This document shows positions 1 to 6,005 of a stretch of 9,379 nt of DNA, piece by piece. The stretch is from Planctomycetota bacterium (GTDB lineage: Bacteria > Planctomycetota > Phycisphaerae > UBA1845 > PWPN01). The first letter of the stretch is position 1. Every line of letters starts with the position of its first letter. The notes below the pieces were generated by a model that saw only the letters and a program-made list of their open reading frames with translations, was not told the DNA's origin and did no database searches. A program made the translations under genes and the position numbers. The DNA lies in the NCBI GenBank assembly GCA_016209665.1, contig JACQVT010000370.1, positions 1 through 9,379 on the forward strand. The letters run 5' to 3'.

Positions 1-1
1 G

Positions 2-976
<975 letters not shown>

Positions 977-1052
977 GCGGCGACCGCTCGGCGCGTTGGA
1001 CAGCGAGCGGCGGGGTTCATCTCCGCCGGTTGATCGAGACGAGGGCGCACCG

Positions 1053-1271
1053 ATGACCTATCGCGGGCGAGTGCAAAACGGCGTGATCGTCCTCGAGCCC
1101 CCGGCGAAGTTGCCGGAAGGCGCGGAGGTGGACGTGGCGCCTGTCGAGGCGCCGGACGACGAGCCCACCTGGTACGAGGTGTTTAAGGACATCATCGGCA
1201 AGGCGGAGGGGTTCCCGCCGGACTTCTCGCGGAACCACGACCATTACCTCTACGGAACGCCTAAAGAGTGA
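1053..1271 (+). CDS. Small DUF104/AF2212-like (antitoxin-like) protein
   Basis: This is a 72-residue acidic protein. Residues 3-27 (YRGRVQNGVIVLEPPAKLPE then GAEVDV) have the short beta-hairpin pattern of the DUF104/AF2212-like family, some members of which are annotated as antitoxins: a strand, 'NGVIVLE', 'LPEGA' and a second strand. The C-terminal half (WYEVFKDIIGKAEGFPPDFS, then NHDHYLYG) looks like the conserved tail of similar small proteins, from memory and without a search. I chose the ATG at 1053 because GAGGG at 1041-1045 lies 7 nt upstream; a TTG at 996 would add 19 residues of poor composition. No PIN-domain or other toxin gene adjoins it, so an antitoxin role is only a family-level suggestion. 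It starts 76 bp after the sigma factor gene, and read-through transcription is possible. Confidence 0.75.
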   Translation: MTYRGRVQNGVIVLEPPAKLPEGAEVDVAPVEAPDDEPTWYEVFKDIIGKAEGFPPDFSRNHDHYLYGTPKE

Positions 1272-1275
1272 CCGT

Positions 1276-1389
1276 CTACCCCGGTTCGATCTGGAAGGTC
1301 GCCGTCACGACGGCCTGGGCGTCCTTCTCGATCGTGTCAGTGTCGTAGATGCCTTCCTGAGAAATGACCGACTCGTTCGCGTCGGCTGG
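1276..1389 (-). pseudogene. Possible C-terminal remnant of an unidentified gene
   Basis: On the minus strand, 37 sense codons run from just after an in-frame TGA (1390-1392) to a TAG (1276-1278). The translation, about PADANESVISQEGIYDTDT then IEKDAQAVVTATFQIEPG, has balanced composition and a plausible alternating beta-strand ending (AVVTATFQIE). Most other unannotated frames here are Arg/Pro-rich. There is no ATG or GTG to start it, so it is either the decayed 3' end of a lost gene or chance. I do not recognise the family. Confidence 0.25.
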
Positions 1390-1540
1390 TCATCCTGACC
1401 ACCATGCCGAGTTCGATGTGCCTGCTGCCTTACGACCACGCCCCCGCAGTCACGCTGCGAAACGGGTCGATACGGGATGATACCGACGGCAATCGAGGAA
1501 TCAACCGCCGCCCGTCAGGGCAGGGGTGCGGCAACGGCTT

Positions 1541-1607
1541 GTGGCCCAGTCGCCCTCGACTGTGCACTCTGACCCCCGGTGAACCCAGCCGGGGGCGGCT
1601 GGGCCAC
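1541..1607. repeat. Large imperfect palindrome (GTGGCCCAG...CTGGGCCAC)
   Basis: The left arm GTGGCCCAGTCGCCCTC (1541-1557) matches the reverse complement of the right arm GGGGGCGGCTGGGCCAC (1591-1607) at 15 of 17 positions. Both mismatches can form G-U pairs in one RNA strand. The 33-nt middle has a further short arm pair (CCCCGG/CCGGGG around 1573-1595). The layout and GC content resemble dispersed REP-like intergenic repeats of planctomycetes; that likeness is from memory. No second copy is present in this window. Confidence 0.6.
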
Positions 1608-1645
1608 ATGGTCGCCACAATCTCCTGCCACACCCTCAGGACCGT

Positions 1646-1674
1646 TTGCTGGCCATCCGGGGGGACCTTAGAAT
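1646..1674 (+). promoter_or_regulatory. Sigma-70-type promoter of the PTPS-like gene, leaderless layout
   Basis: A -35-like TTGCTG (1646-1651), a 17-nt spacer and a -10 TAGAAT (1669-1674, 5 of 6 to consensus) precede the ATG at 1682 by only 7 nt. Transcription would start at or next to the start codon. No Shine-Dalgarno sequence lies upstream of that ATG. Confidence 0.55.
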
Positions 1675-1681
1675 CGCGCGT

Positions 1682-2485
1682 ATGCGGGTCATGCGGGAGA
1701 TTCGGTTCAGCCTGGGGCCGGACGGCTTGCGCACGGACGGCGGCGTGGTGACGAACTCCTACGCGGGCTGGCCGACGGCGGCGGGCGTGGGGCCGTACCT
1801 CGTCTTACAGGCGGTGCTGGCGGGCGAGCCGGACCCGCGGACCGGCTACCTGGTGAACATCACGACCGTGGATCGACTCGTCCGCGAGCACGGCATCCCG
1901 CCCCTGCATCGCTTGTACGAGGCCGGTGGGTGCAGCGGCGAGCGGGCGATCGCGGCGGTGGCCGACGGCCTGCGGGAGCGGGCTCCGGCCGGCACGCGCT
2001 GGGTCGGCTGGCGATTGAAGCTCACGCCGTTTCTCACCTACGGGATCGACCTGGGAGCATCTGACATGCTGAGCGTCACGCAAACGTTCGAGTTCGCGGC
2101 CGCCCACCGTCTGCACTGTGCCACCATGACCGACGAGGAGAACCGGGCGTACTTCGGCAAGTGCAACAACCCCAACGGCCACGGGCACAACTACGTTCTG
2201 GAGGTCACCGTCGCCGGAGCCGGCGACGCCCCGTCACCCTGCGTGCTGCCGGCCGCGCGGTTCGAGCAGATCGTCAAGCAGCGCGTGCTCGACCGGTTCG
2301 ACCACAAGCATCTCAACCAGGACTGCCCGGAGTTTCGCGAGCTGAACCCGTCGGTCGAGAATATCGCCCGCACCATCTGGGGCCTGCTCGACGGTCAATT
2401 CGCCCCCGCCCGCCTCGCTCGGGTGCGGGTCTGGGAGACGGCCAAGACGTACGCGGAGTATTCAGGGCCGGGGGTCGGGGCGTAA
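1682..2485 (+). CDS. 6-pyruvoyl/6-carboxy-tetrahydropterin synthase-like protein with a degenerate N-terminal second domain
   Basis: This is a T-fold enzyme of pterin or 7-deazapurine synthesis, acting on dihydroneopterin triphosphate (PTPS or QueD type). In this 267-residue protein, residues 129-262 form the active domain. It has the zinc ligand His142 in AAHRLH, His167 and His169 in CNNPNGHGHNY, catalytic Cys161 in the same motif, an Asp/His pair in FDHKHLN (207-210), and the pterin-anchoring Glu251 in VWETAK. The CNNPNGHGHNY signature is closer to animal-type PTPS than to the shorter C-x-HGH form of typical QueD. Residues 5-120 look like a second, diverged copy of the fold (GEPDPRTGYLVNITTVDRL parallels the family's strand-turn-helix) without the metal and catalytic residues. 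ATG 1682 was chosen because it lies 7 nt below a -10 box; a TTG at 1646 would overlap the -35. PTPS versus QueD activity cannot be settled here, and no other queuosine or pterin gene is in the window. Confidence 0.88.
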   Translation: MRVMREIRFSLGPDGLRTDGGVVTNSYAGWPTAAGVGPYLVLQAVLAGEPDPRTGYLVNITTVDRLVREHGIPPLHRLYEAGGCSGERAIAAVADGLRERAPAGTRWVGWRLKLTPFLTYGIDLGASDMLSVTQTFEFAAAHRLHCATMTDEENRAYFGKCNNPNGHGHNYVLEVTVAGAGDAPSPCVLPAARFEQIVKQRVLDRFDHKHLNQDCPEFRELNPSVENIARTIWGLLDGQFAPARLARVRVWETAKTYAEYSGPGVGA

Positions 2486-2498
2486 GGCGATCCCCCGG
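2468..2498. terminator. Possible GC-rich hairpin terminator overlapping the stop codon
   Basis: CCGGGGG (2468-2474) pairs with CCCCCGG (2492-2498) around a loop that contains the TAA of the PTPS-like gene. It lies between two convergent genes. There is no T-run after it, so it would be an atypical terminator. Confidence 0.35.
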
Positions 2499-2520
2499 TC
2501 GTCGCACCATCATGAAGAGG

Positions 2521-2549
2521 ACCGGCTGGAAGCCGGTCCCACACGGGTT
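2521..2549. repeat. Dispersed palindromic repeat, copy A
   Basis: ACCGGCT-GGA-AGCCGGT (2521-2537) is a perfect 7-bp stem with a 3-nt loop. It is followed by the shared flank CCCACACGGGTT. The stretch GCCGGTCCCACACGGGTT (2532-2549) matches ACCGGTCCCACATGGGTT at 3171-3188 except for two bases, and shares GCCGGTCCCACAC with the copy ending at 7234. It sits between convergent genes, where it could act as a bidirectional RNA hairpin. Confidence 0.8.
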
Positions 2550-2563
2550 CTGCGGCATAGCCG

Positions 2564-3013
2564 CTATCTGATCCGGCGGATGATGGTGTGCACGACGCCC
2601 TGGATGACCAGTTCCGACAAGGGGACGAGGTCGGGGTAGCTGGGGTTCTCGGACGCCAGGTACGGCTGGCCCTGCTGCACGACGAACCGCTTGAGCGCCG
2701 ACTCGCCATCGATCAGGGCGACGACGACGGCGCCGGGCTTGGCCTCGGGCGTGAACTCGCCGACGACCACGTCGCCGTCGCAGATGCCGGCGTCGATCAT
2801 CGACTGGCCCTGCACCCGCAGGGCGAAACTGCGGCGGTTGGCCCGCAGCACGGCCGCCGGATCGAGCGTCACGCAGCCATCGCCCAGGTCGTCGGGTCGG
2901 CCGGCGGGGATGGCGGGCAGTTCGTCTGAGCCGCGATCTACGCCGTCGGCAGGACGCGAATCTCCCTGGTCAACCTTAGCCGAGGCCTGATTGTTGACCT
3001 GGACAGCACACAC
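2564..3013 (-). CDS. Stand-alone S24 (UmuD/LexA-type) autopeptidase-like protein without a DNA-binding domain
   Basis: In peptidase family S24 (LexA, UmuD, phage repressors), RecA-ssDNA stimulates self-cleavage by a Ser/Lys dyad. With the GTG start at 3013 the protein has 149 residues. The cleavage-site-like Ala37-Gly38 lies in ELPAIPAGRP, Ser71 in RVQGQSMIDAGICDGDVVV, and Lys108 in IDGESALKRF. Cleavage site to Ser is 34 residues and Ser to Lys is 37, matching LexA (35 and 37) and UmuD (36 and 37) from memory. Residues 1-36 are polar and too short for the LexA winged helix, so its length is UmuD-like (about 139). No umuC-type polymerase gene adjoins it. The start was chosen because a strong promoter ends 6 nt before the GTG; the frame stays open upstream to 3265, but that part crosses the promoter and a repeat. 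A UmuD-like role or a partner-dependent regulator are both possible. Confidence 0.82.
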   Translation of the reverse strand: MCAVQVNNQASAKVDQGDSRPADGVDRGSDELPAIPAGRPDDLGDGCVTLDPAAVLRANRRSFALRVQGQSMIDAGICDGDVVVGEFTPEAKPGAVVVALIDGESALKRFVVQQGQPYLASENPSYPDLVPLSELVIQGVVHTIIRRIR

Positions 3014-3019
3014 GGACAC

Positions 3020-3048
3020 AATATACCCTAACAAAAGCCAAATTTCAA
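3020..3048 (-). promoter_or_regulatory. Strong sigma-70 promoter of the S24 gene, leaderless layout
   Basis: Read on the minus strand, TTGAAA (3043-3048), a 17-nt spacer and TATATT (3020-3025) form the best promoter in the window. Six nt separate the -10 from the in-frame GTG at 3013, so the transcript would begin at about the start codon. There is no Shine-Dalgarno. I found no clear palindromic SOS-type operator over it by eye. Confidence 0.7.
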
Positions 3049-3072
3049 GCTGTAAACGGAGGGAAATGCGGC

Positions 3073-3078
3073 TAGAAT
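3073..3078 (+). promoter_or_regulatory. Possible -10 element upstream of the DUF72 gene
   Basis: TAGAAT (3073-3078) matches the -10 consensus at 5 of 6. A weak -35-like TGTAAA lies at 3051-3056 with a 16-nt spacer. A transcript from here would carry a leader of about 140 nt that includes the 86-bp inverted-repeat element before the ATG at 3223. A second, weaker -10-like CAGAAT lies at 3206-3211. Confidence 0.3.
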
Positions 3079-3113
3079 GCGCAACGTCAGGCGCCTGGCA
3101 GTTTTGCGTAATT

Positions 3114-3199
3114 GTGCATCCTAAAACCCTGAAGATCGACCGGCTGGAAGTCGGGGATTCGCCGTGGGGAACCGGTCCCACATGGGTTTTAGGATGCAC
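3114..3199. repeat. 86-bp element with perfect 16-bp terminal inverted repeats, containing palindromic repeat copy B
   Basis: GTGCATCCTAAAACCC (3114-3129) is the exact reverse complement of GGGTTTTAGGATGCAC (3184-3199). Inside are GACCGGCTGGAAGTCGG (3138-3154), a slightly decayed form of the ACCGGCTGGAAGCCGGT core of copy A, and ACCGGTCCCACATGGGTT (3171-3188), which matches the copy A flank. The element fills most of the gap between the divergent S24 and DUF72 genes, 90 bp upstream of the S24 promoter and 23 bp before the DUF72 ATG. As RNA it would form a long cruciform-like hairpin. The size and layout resemble a miniature repeat or REP doublet; no transposase is nearby. Confidence 0.85.
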
Positions 3200-3222
3200 T
3201 CTGGTCAGAATCGGGGCGTCGC

Positions 3223-4266
3223 ATGCCGGATGAACAACTGACGTTCGGGTTTGCCGAGCCGCCATCTGGGGCTGGGTCGCCGTCTGGGGCCGGTTCGCCA
3301 GGCGGGGCGCCGGGGCGGTTGACGCGGGCGCAGCGGTTGAGCGACCGGCTCGGTGCGCTGGCCCGGCGAGGCGTTTACATCGGCACGTCCAGTTGGAAGT
3401 ACCCGGGCTGGCTGGGACAGGTGTACGACCCGGCGCGGTATGCCGCGCGGGGCCGGCTGAGCGAGCGCAAGTTCCGCGACGAGTGCCTCACCGAGTACGC
3501 GACGACGTTCCCGACGGTTTGCGGCGATTTCGCGTTCTATCAGTTTCCCAGCGAGGCCATGTGGCGGCGGATCTTCGAGCAGGTGCCGGCCGGCTTTCGG
3601 TTCGCGATGAAGGTCCCCGAGGACGTGACCATGGAGCGGTTCCCGAATCTGCCGCGGTACGGGAAACGGGCGGGCGAGATGAACGCGAGCTTCATGGACG
3701 CCGAACTGGTGAAGGCCCGGCTGTTGGACCGGCTGCGGCCATACCGCGATCGCCTGGGCCCGCTCATCTTCGAGTTCAGCACCATTCACGACCGCGAACT
3801 GGGCAAGCCTGCGGCATTCGCTGAGGCCCTGGACCACATGCTGTCGCGGCTGCCGTGCGACGAGTTCGCCTGGGCGGTTGAGGTTCGCAATCCCGAGTTT
3901 CTGAACGGCGGCGGCGCGTATCTGGAGGTGCTGCGGAACCACGGCGTGGCCCACGTGCTCAACAGTTGGACGCGGATGCCGGCGGTGGCCGAGCAGATGC
4001 GCGTGCCGAACGTGTTCACGGCGCCGCACGTGGTCAGCCGCTGGCTGCTGCGGCCGGGCCGGAGCTACCAGCAGGCAGTCGAGGCGTTCACGCCCTACGA
4101 GTCGATCAAGGACCCGTACCCCGAGGGCCGGCAGGCCCTGCGCGATCTGATCGAGCAATTCGTGCCCGACCAGCGGATGTTCTATGCGTTCGTGAACAAC
4201 CGGTTCGAGGGCAGCGCCGTCGAGACGATCGAGAACGTGGTGGAGGAAGTGAGAGGTGAGAGGTGA
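3223..4266 (+). CDS. DUF72 (YecE-like) TIM-barrel protein
   Basis: This 347-residue protein belongs to the DUF72/YecE family, a TIM-barrel fold whose reaction is not established. Family marks are VYIGTSSWKYPGW (51-63), the FYQFPS segment (105-110), FRFAMKVPEDVTMERF (125-140), LGPLIFEF (178-185), FAWAVEVRNPEF (215-226), VLNSW (245-249) and FYAFVNNRFEGSAVETI (320-336), the last being a DUF72 hallmark near the C-terminus (FVNNH-like). Residues 12-31 are a low-complexity Pro/Ser/Gly/Ala tract (PPSGAGSPSGAGSPGGAP) encoded by an 18-bp tandem duplication. The protein is longer than the usual 240-290 residues because of this N-terminal tract and an insertion at about 140-165. The last five residues (VRGER) and the TGA are written in a heptanucleotide repeat. 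No good Shine-Dalgarno precedes ATG 3223, so an internal start is possible. Confidence 0.92.
   Translation: MPDEQLTFGFAEPPSGAGSPSGAGSPGGAPGRLTRAQRLSDRLGALARRGVYIGTSSWKYPGWLGQVYDPARYAARGRLSERKFRDECLTEYATTFPTVCGDFAFYQFPSEAMWRRIFEQVPAGFRFAMKVPEDVTMERFPNLPRYGKRAGEMNASFMDAELVKARLLDRLRPYRDRLGPLIFEFSTIHDRELGKPAAFAEALDHMLSRLPCDEFAWAVEVRNPEFLNGGGAYLEVLRNHGVAHVLNSWTRMPAVAEQMRVPNVFTAPHVVSRWLLRPGRSYQQAVEAFTPYESIKDPYPEGRQALRDLIEQFVPDQRMFYAFVNNRFEGSAVETIENVVEEVRGER
3265..3300 (+). repeat. 18-bp tandem duplication inside the DUF72 gene
   Basis: TCTGGGGCTGGGTCGCCG (3265-3282) is followed at once by TCTGGGGCCGGTTCGCCA (3283-3300), with 15 of 18 identical. Each unit encodes SGAGSP in the N-terminal low-complexity tract. 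A partial third unit (GGCGGGGCGCC) may follow. Confidence 0.75.
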
Positions 4267-4283
4267 GAAGTGAGAAGTGAGAA
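4249..4283 (+). repeat. Heptanucleotide tandem repeat (GTGAGAR x5)
   Basis: There are five perfect-register 7-bp units: GTGAGAG at 4249 and 4256, then GTGAGAA at 4263, 4270 and 4277. The repeat begins inside the last codons of the DUF72 gene and supplies its stop codon (TGA at 4264-4266). Because 7 is not a multiple of 3, any gain or loss of one unit shifts the frame of the C-terminus. Such heptamer tracts are typical polymerase-slippage sequences. Confidence 0.9.
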
Positions 4284-4403
4284 AGCGGGTGGTCGATCTT
4301 GCACGGCTGGAGGACGTAATGCATGATGAGGGGCGTTGTCGGGTGGCAAACCGGCACGTTCGGCCTGATAACGCATCCGGCAGTCAGACCCGAGGATCGG
4401 TTG

Positions 4404-4982
4404 ATGCGGCACCATTGCGGACGATGGGCGTTGGTCGGGATCGTTGCCGGACTCCTGATGGCCGCCCGGGCAACCGCCCAGAATCCCAAGGTTGACATCG
4501 TCGGCGGCGCGGACGAGAGCGGCCACAACTACCAGTGGCAGGTCACGAACAGGTATTCGTCCCGCATCGTCCGCGTCGAGTTTCCCCAGTTCGGGGCGAA
4601 CATGTTTACGACGCCCGACACCTGGCGCCAGGGCACCCAGCAGGAGATGAGCCTGGTGAGCGAGAACTGGAACGGCAAAGCGGGCGTCTGCTGGGCCGAG
4701 CCCGCCGGTGAGTACCCCGGATTGCCCGCCGGCCAGACGGCGGTGTTCAAGATGCAGATTTACAGCCGGGGGGCGCTTCGGGGCACGGGCACGGCCCGCG
4801 TGAAGTTCGCCGATGGCACGATGGCCGAGATCCCCAACGTCGAGCTGCCGCAGCAGGGTGTCGGCATGGGCCGGGATGCCGCCCTGATCGGCACGGGGAT
4901 CATCTTCGCCGGATTCATCATCATCCACGAGTATCGCCGTCGGCGCCGGGGCGCCACGCCGGCCCCGGTGGACGAAGACTAA
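4404..4982 (+). CDS. Secreted protein with a C-terminal membrane anchor, function unknown
   Basis: I do not recognise the family. From ATG 4404 the product has 192 residues. A signal peptide spans 1-26 (RHHCGRW, then hydrophobic ALVGIVAGLLMA, and cleavage after ATA or ATAQ). Residues 27-150 are hydrophilic and strand-rich, with an aromatic patch (YQWQVTNRYSSRIVRVEFPQ) and one Cys (Cys96) in GKAGVCWAEP. One membrane helix spans about 158-175 (DAALIGTGIIFAGFIIIH), followed by the basic stop-transfer EYRRRRRGA and an acidic end. Topology is therefore an extracytoplasmic domain with a short cytoplasmic tail. The start is supported by GAGG at 4392-4395, 8 nt upstream; a longer form from 4323 would hide the signal peptide behind 27 extra residues. 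It is separated from the DUF72 gene by 137 bp and is convergent with the SGNH lipoprotein gene. Confidence 0.8.
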   Translation: MRHHCGRWALVGIVAGLLMAARATAQNPKVDIVGGADESGHNYQWQVTNRYSSRIVRVEFPQFGANMFTTPDTWRQGTQQEMSLVSENWNGKAGVCWAEPAGEYPGLPAGQTAVFKMQIYSRGALRGTGTARVKFADGTMAEIPNVELPQQGVGMGRDAALIGTGIIFAGFIIIHEYRRRRRGATPAPVDED

Positions 4983-5033
4983 GTTACGCCACCCGCGTGC
5001 CGTAGGTCGCCACGAAACGCCGTCGCTTTGGGG

Positions 5034-5053
5034 GGCGGGCATCCCTGCCCGCC
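5034..5053. terminator. Perfect 8-bp hairpin between convergent genes, likely bidirectional terminator or repeat
   Basis: GGCGGGCA-TCCC-TGCCCGCC forms an 8-bp perfect stem with a 4-nt loop. On the plus strand it is followed by TTCTTCG; on the minus strand it is followed by CCCCAAAG, with no T-run. It lies between the stops at 4982 (+) and 5080 (-). Hairpins of this exact kind are common dispersed intergenic repeats in GC-rich genomes, so a repeat origin is also possible. Confidence 0.6.
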
Positions 5054-5079
5054 TTCTTCGCTTGGCCCGGCCGAGCCTC

Positions 5080-5868
5080 TTACAGCCGCAGACCCCTCGC
5101 CCCGGCCGCTTCGATCAGGCAGCGGGCCATAATCTCGTAGCCCGCGTAGTGCGGGTGCAGCCCGTCGCGGGCGAGATTCCCGTCAAGGACCCCCGTCGAA
5201 TCGATCAGCCGCGACCAGCAGTCCACGTAGACGCATGCCCTGGCCACGCAGGCCGCCTTGAGCTTCCCATTGATGCGGGGCAACACGCGGGCCTTGCCCT
5301 CGTGGTTCTTGGTGTCGTCATTCGTGGGCAGAATCGAGCAGACGAGCACGTTGATGCCGGCCTTGCGGGCCGCGTCCATCATCGTCTCGATCGCTTCGGT
5401 GACCGTGCTGACGATCTCCTCTTCGCTCTTGCTGGCGAGCATGCGGGCCACATCGTTCGTGCCGGCCAAGATGACGGCGTTCCGCGGCCGCAACTGGATG
5501 ACGTCGGCATCGAACCGCCGGACCATGTCGGTCGAGATGTCGCCGCCGATGCCGCGGTTCAGGATGATGCCGTCCGCCGGGGCGAAATAGGCGCTCAGTT
5601 CCCACAGCTCGGTGATCGAATCACCCAGAAAGACCGTGCCGACGGCCACGTCCTGCCGGATGACCTCCTCGTTCCAGAAATCGAACCGGCCCCGCAGCCG
5701 GTCGGCCGGGGCGTTGTTCCCGAACAGGCCCGGCTTGACCAACTGGCGCTTCTGCTCGTCGGTCCGGCCGGCGCTCTTGGGCCCGGACATACCGGTGCAG
5801 CCCGCGAGGGCTGTCAGGCCCATCAGCACTGCCGTCATCAGCCATGTCGCTCGCATGTGTTTTCGCAT
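5080..5868 (-). CDS. SGNH/GDSL-family hydrolase, predicted lipoprotein
   Basis: This is an esterase/lipase/acetylhydrolase of the SGNH superfamily, 262 residues. Residues 1-24 form a lipoprotein signal (RKHMRATW, a hydrophobic stretch, lipobox LAGC with Cys24), so the mature protein should be membrane-anchored outside the cytoplasm. All four SGNH blocks are present: nucleophile Ser84 in LGDSIT, Gly in RGIGGD (105-110), Asn138 in GTND, and the Asp235/His238 pair in DGLHPHYAGY. The order and spacing fit the GDSL-lipase/PAF-acetylhydrolase-like branch found in polysaccharide- and acetyl-ester-degrading bacteria. The start at 5868 is supported by GGGAGG on the minus strand (5874-5879), 5 nt away. 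The substrate is unknown. The gene is divergent from the galactonate-dehydratase-like gene across 137 bp, which hints at shared carbohydrate use but does not show it. Confidence 0.93.
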   Translation of the reverse strand: MRKHMRATWLMTAVLMGLTALAGCTGMSGPKSAGRTDEQKRQLVKPGLFGNNAPADRLRGRFDFWNEEVIRQDVAVGTVFLGDSITELWELSAYFAPADGIILNRGIGGDISTDMVRRFDADVIQLRPRNAVILAGTNDVARMLASKSEEEIVSTVTEAIETMMDAARKAGINVLVCSILPTNDDTKNHEGKARVLPRINGKLKAACVARACVYVDCWSRLIDSTGVLDGNLARDGLHPHYAGYEIMARCLIEAAGARGLRL

Positions 5869-5991
5869 CGTCGCCTCCCGTCTGCGAAATACCCAGTGAT
5901 TCGTTCCCGTGCCAACGTGCGGGCCGATTGTAACGCCCAGCCCGAATGCGGACCAGACGCCCGCCAGGTGGCCCGATGGGAGCGTCTGCTA

Positions 5992-5997
5992 TATGAT
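5992..5997 (+). promoter_or_regulatory. -10 element of the dehydratase-like gene, leaderless layout
   Basis: TATGAT (5992-5997, 5 of 6 to consensus) ends 8 nt before the ATG at 6006. No recognisable -35 is at the usual distance (TGGCCC at 5969-5974 is poor), and no Shine-Dalgarno precedes the ATG. The position repeats the layout seen at 1669-1682 and 3025-3013. Confidence 0.45.
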
Positions 5998-6005
5998 CCC
6001 GTCCG

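Larger units (their letters stand above)
1272..1681. other. 410-bp intergenic region without an intact gene
   Basis: No frame here gives a convincing full-length gene. The region holds a 37-residue coding-like segment on the minus strand next to the small upstream gene, then about 150 bp in which I see nothing. A 67-bp imperfect palindrome follows at 1541-1607, and then the promoter of the PTPS-like gene. A forward open frame at 1404-1751 has Arg/Ser/Gly-rich composition and runs through the palindrome, so I take it as chance. Confidence 0.7.

Noticed and set aside
1646..1681. TTG start for the PTPS-like gene
   Set aside because: It coincides with the -35 hexamer of the promoter and adds 12 residues with no Shine-Dalgarno; ATG 1682 fits the promoter.
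1404..1751. 115-codon forward frame in the intergenic region
   Set aside because: It runs through the palindrome and the PTPS promoter and overlaps the start of the PTPS-like gene; composition is not protein-like.
2564..3265. Long version of the S24 gene starting at 3265
   Set aside because: The extra 84 residues would be coded across the strong promoter at 3020-3048 and the 86-bp inverted-repeat element, and they form no recognisable domain. The GTG at 3013, just below the promoter, is preferred.
3205..4158. 317-codon open frame on the minus strand opposite the DUF72 gene
   Set aside because: It is rich in Arg, Pro, His and Leu, has no domain, and is antiphase to a clear family member; typical of antisense frames in GC-rich DNA.
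4323..4403. Earlier ATG for the secreted unknown protein
   Set aside because: It would put 27 residues before a clean signal peptide; ATG 4404 has GAGG 8 nt upstream.
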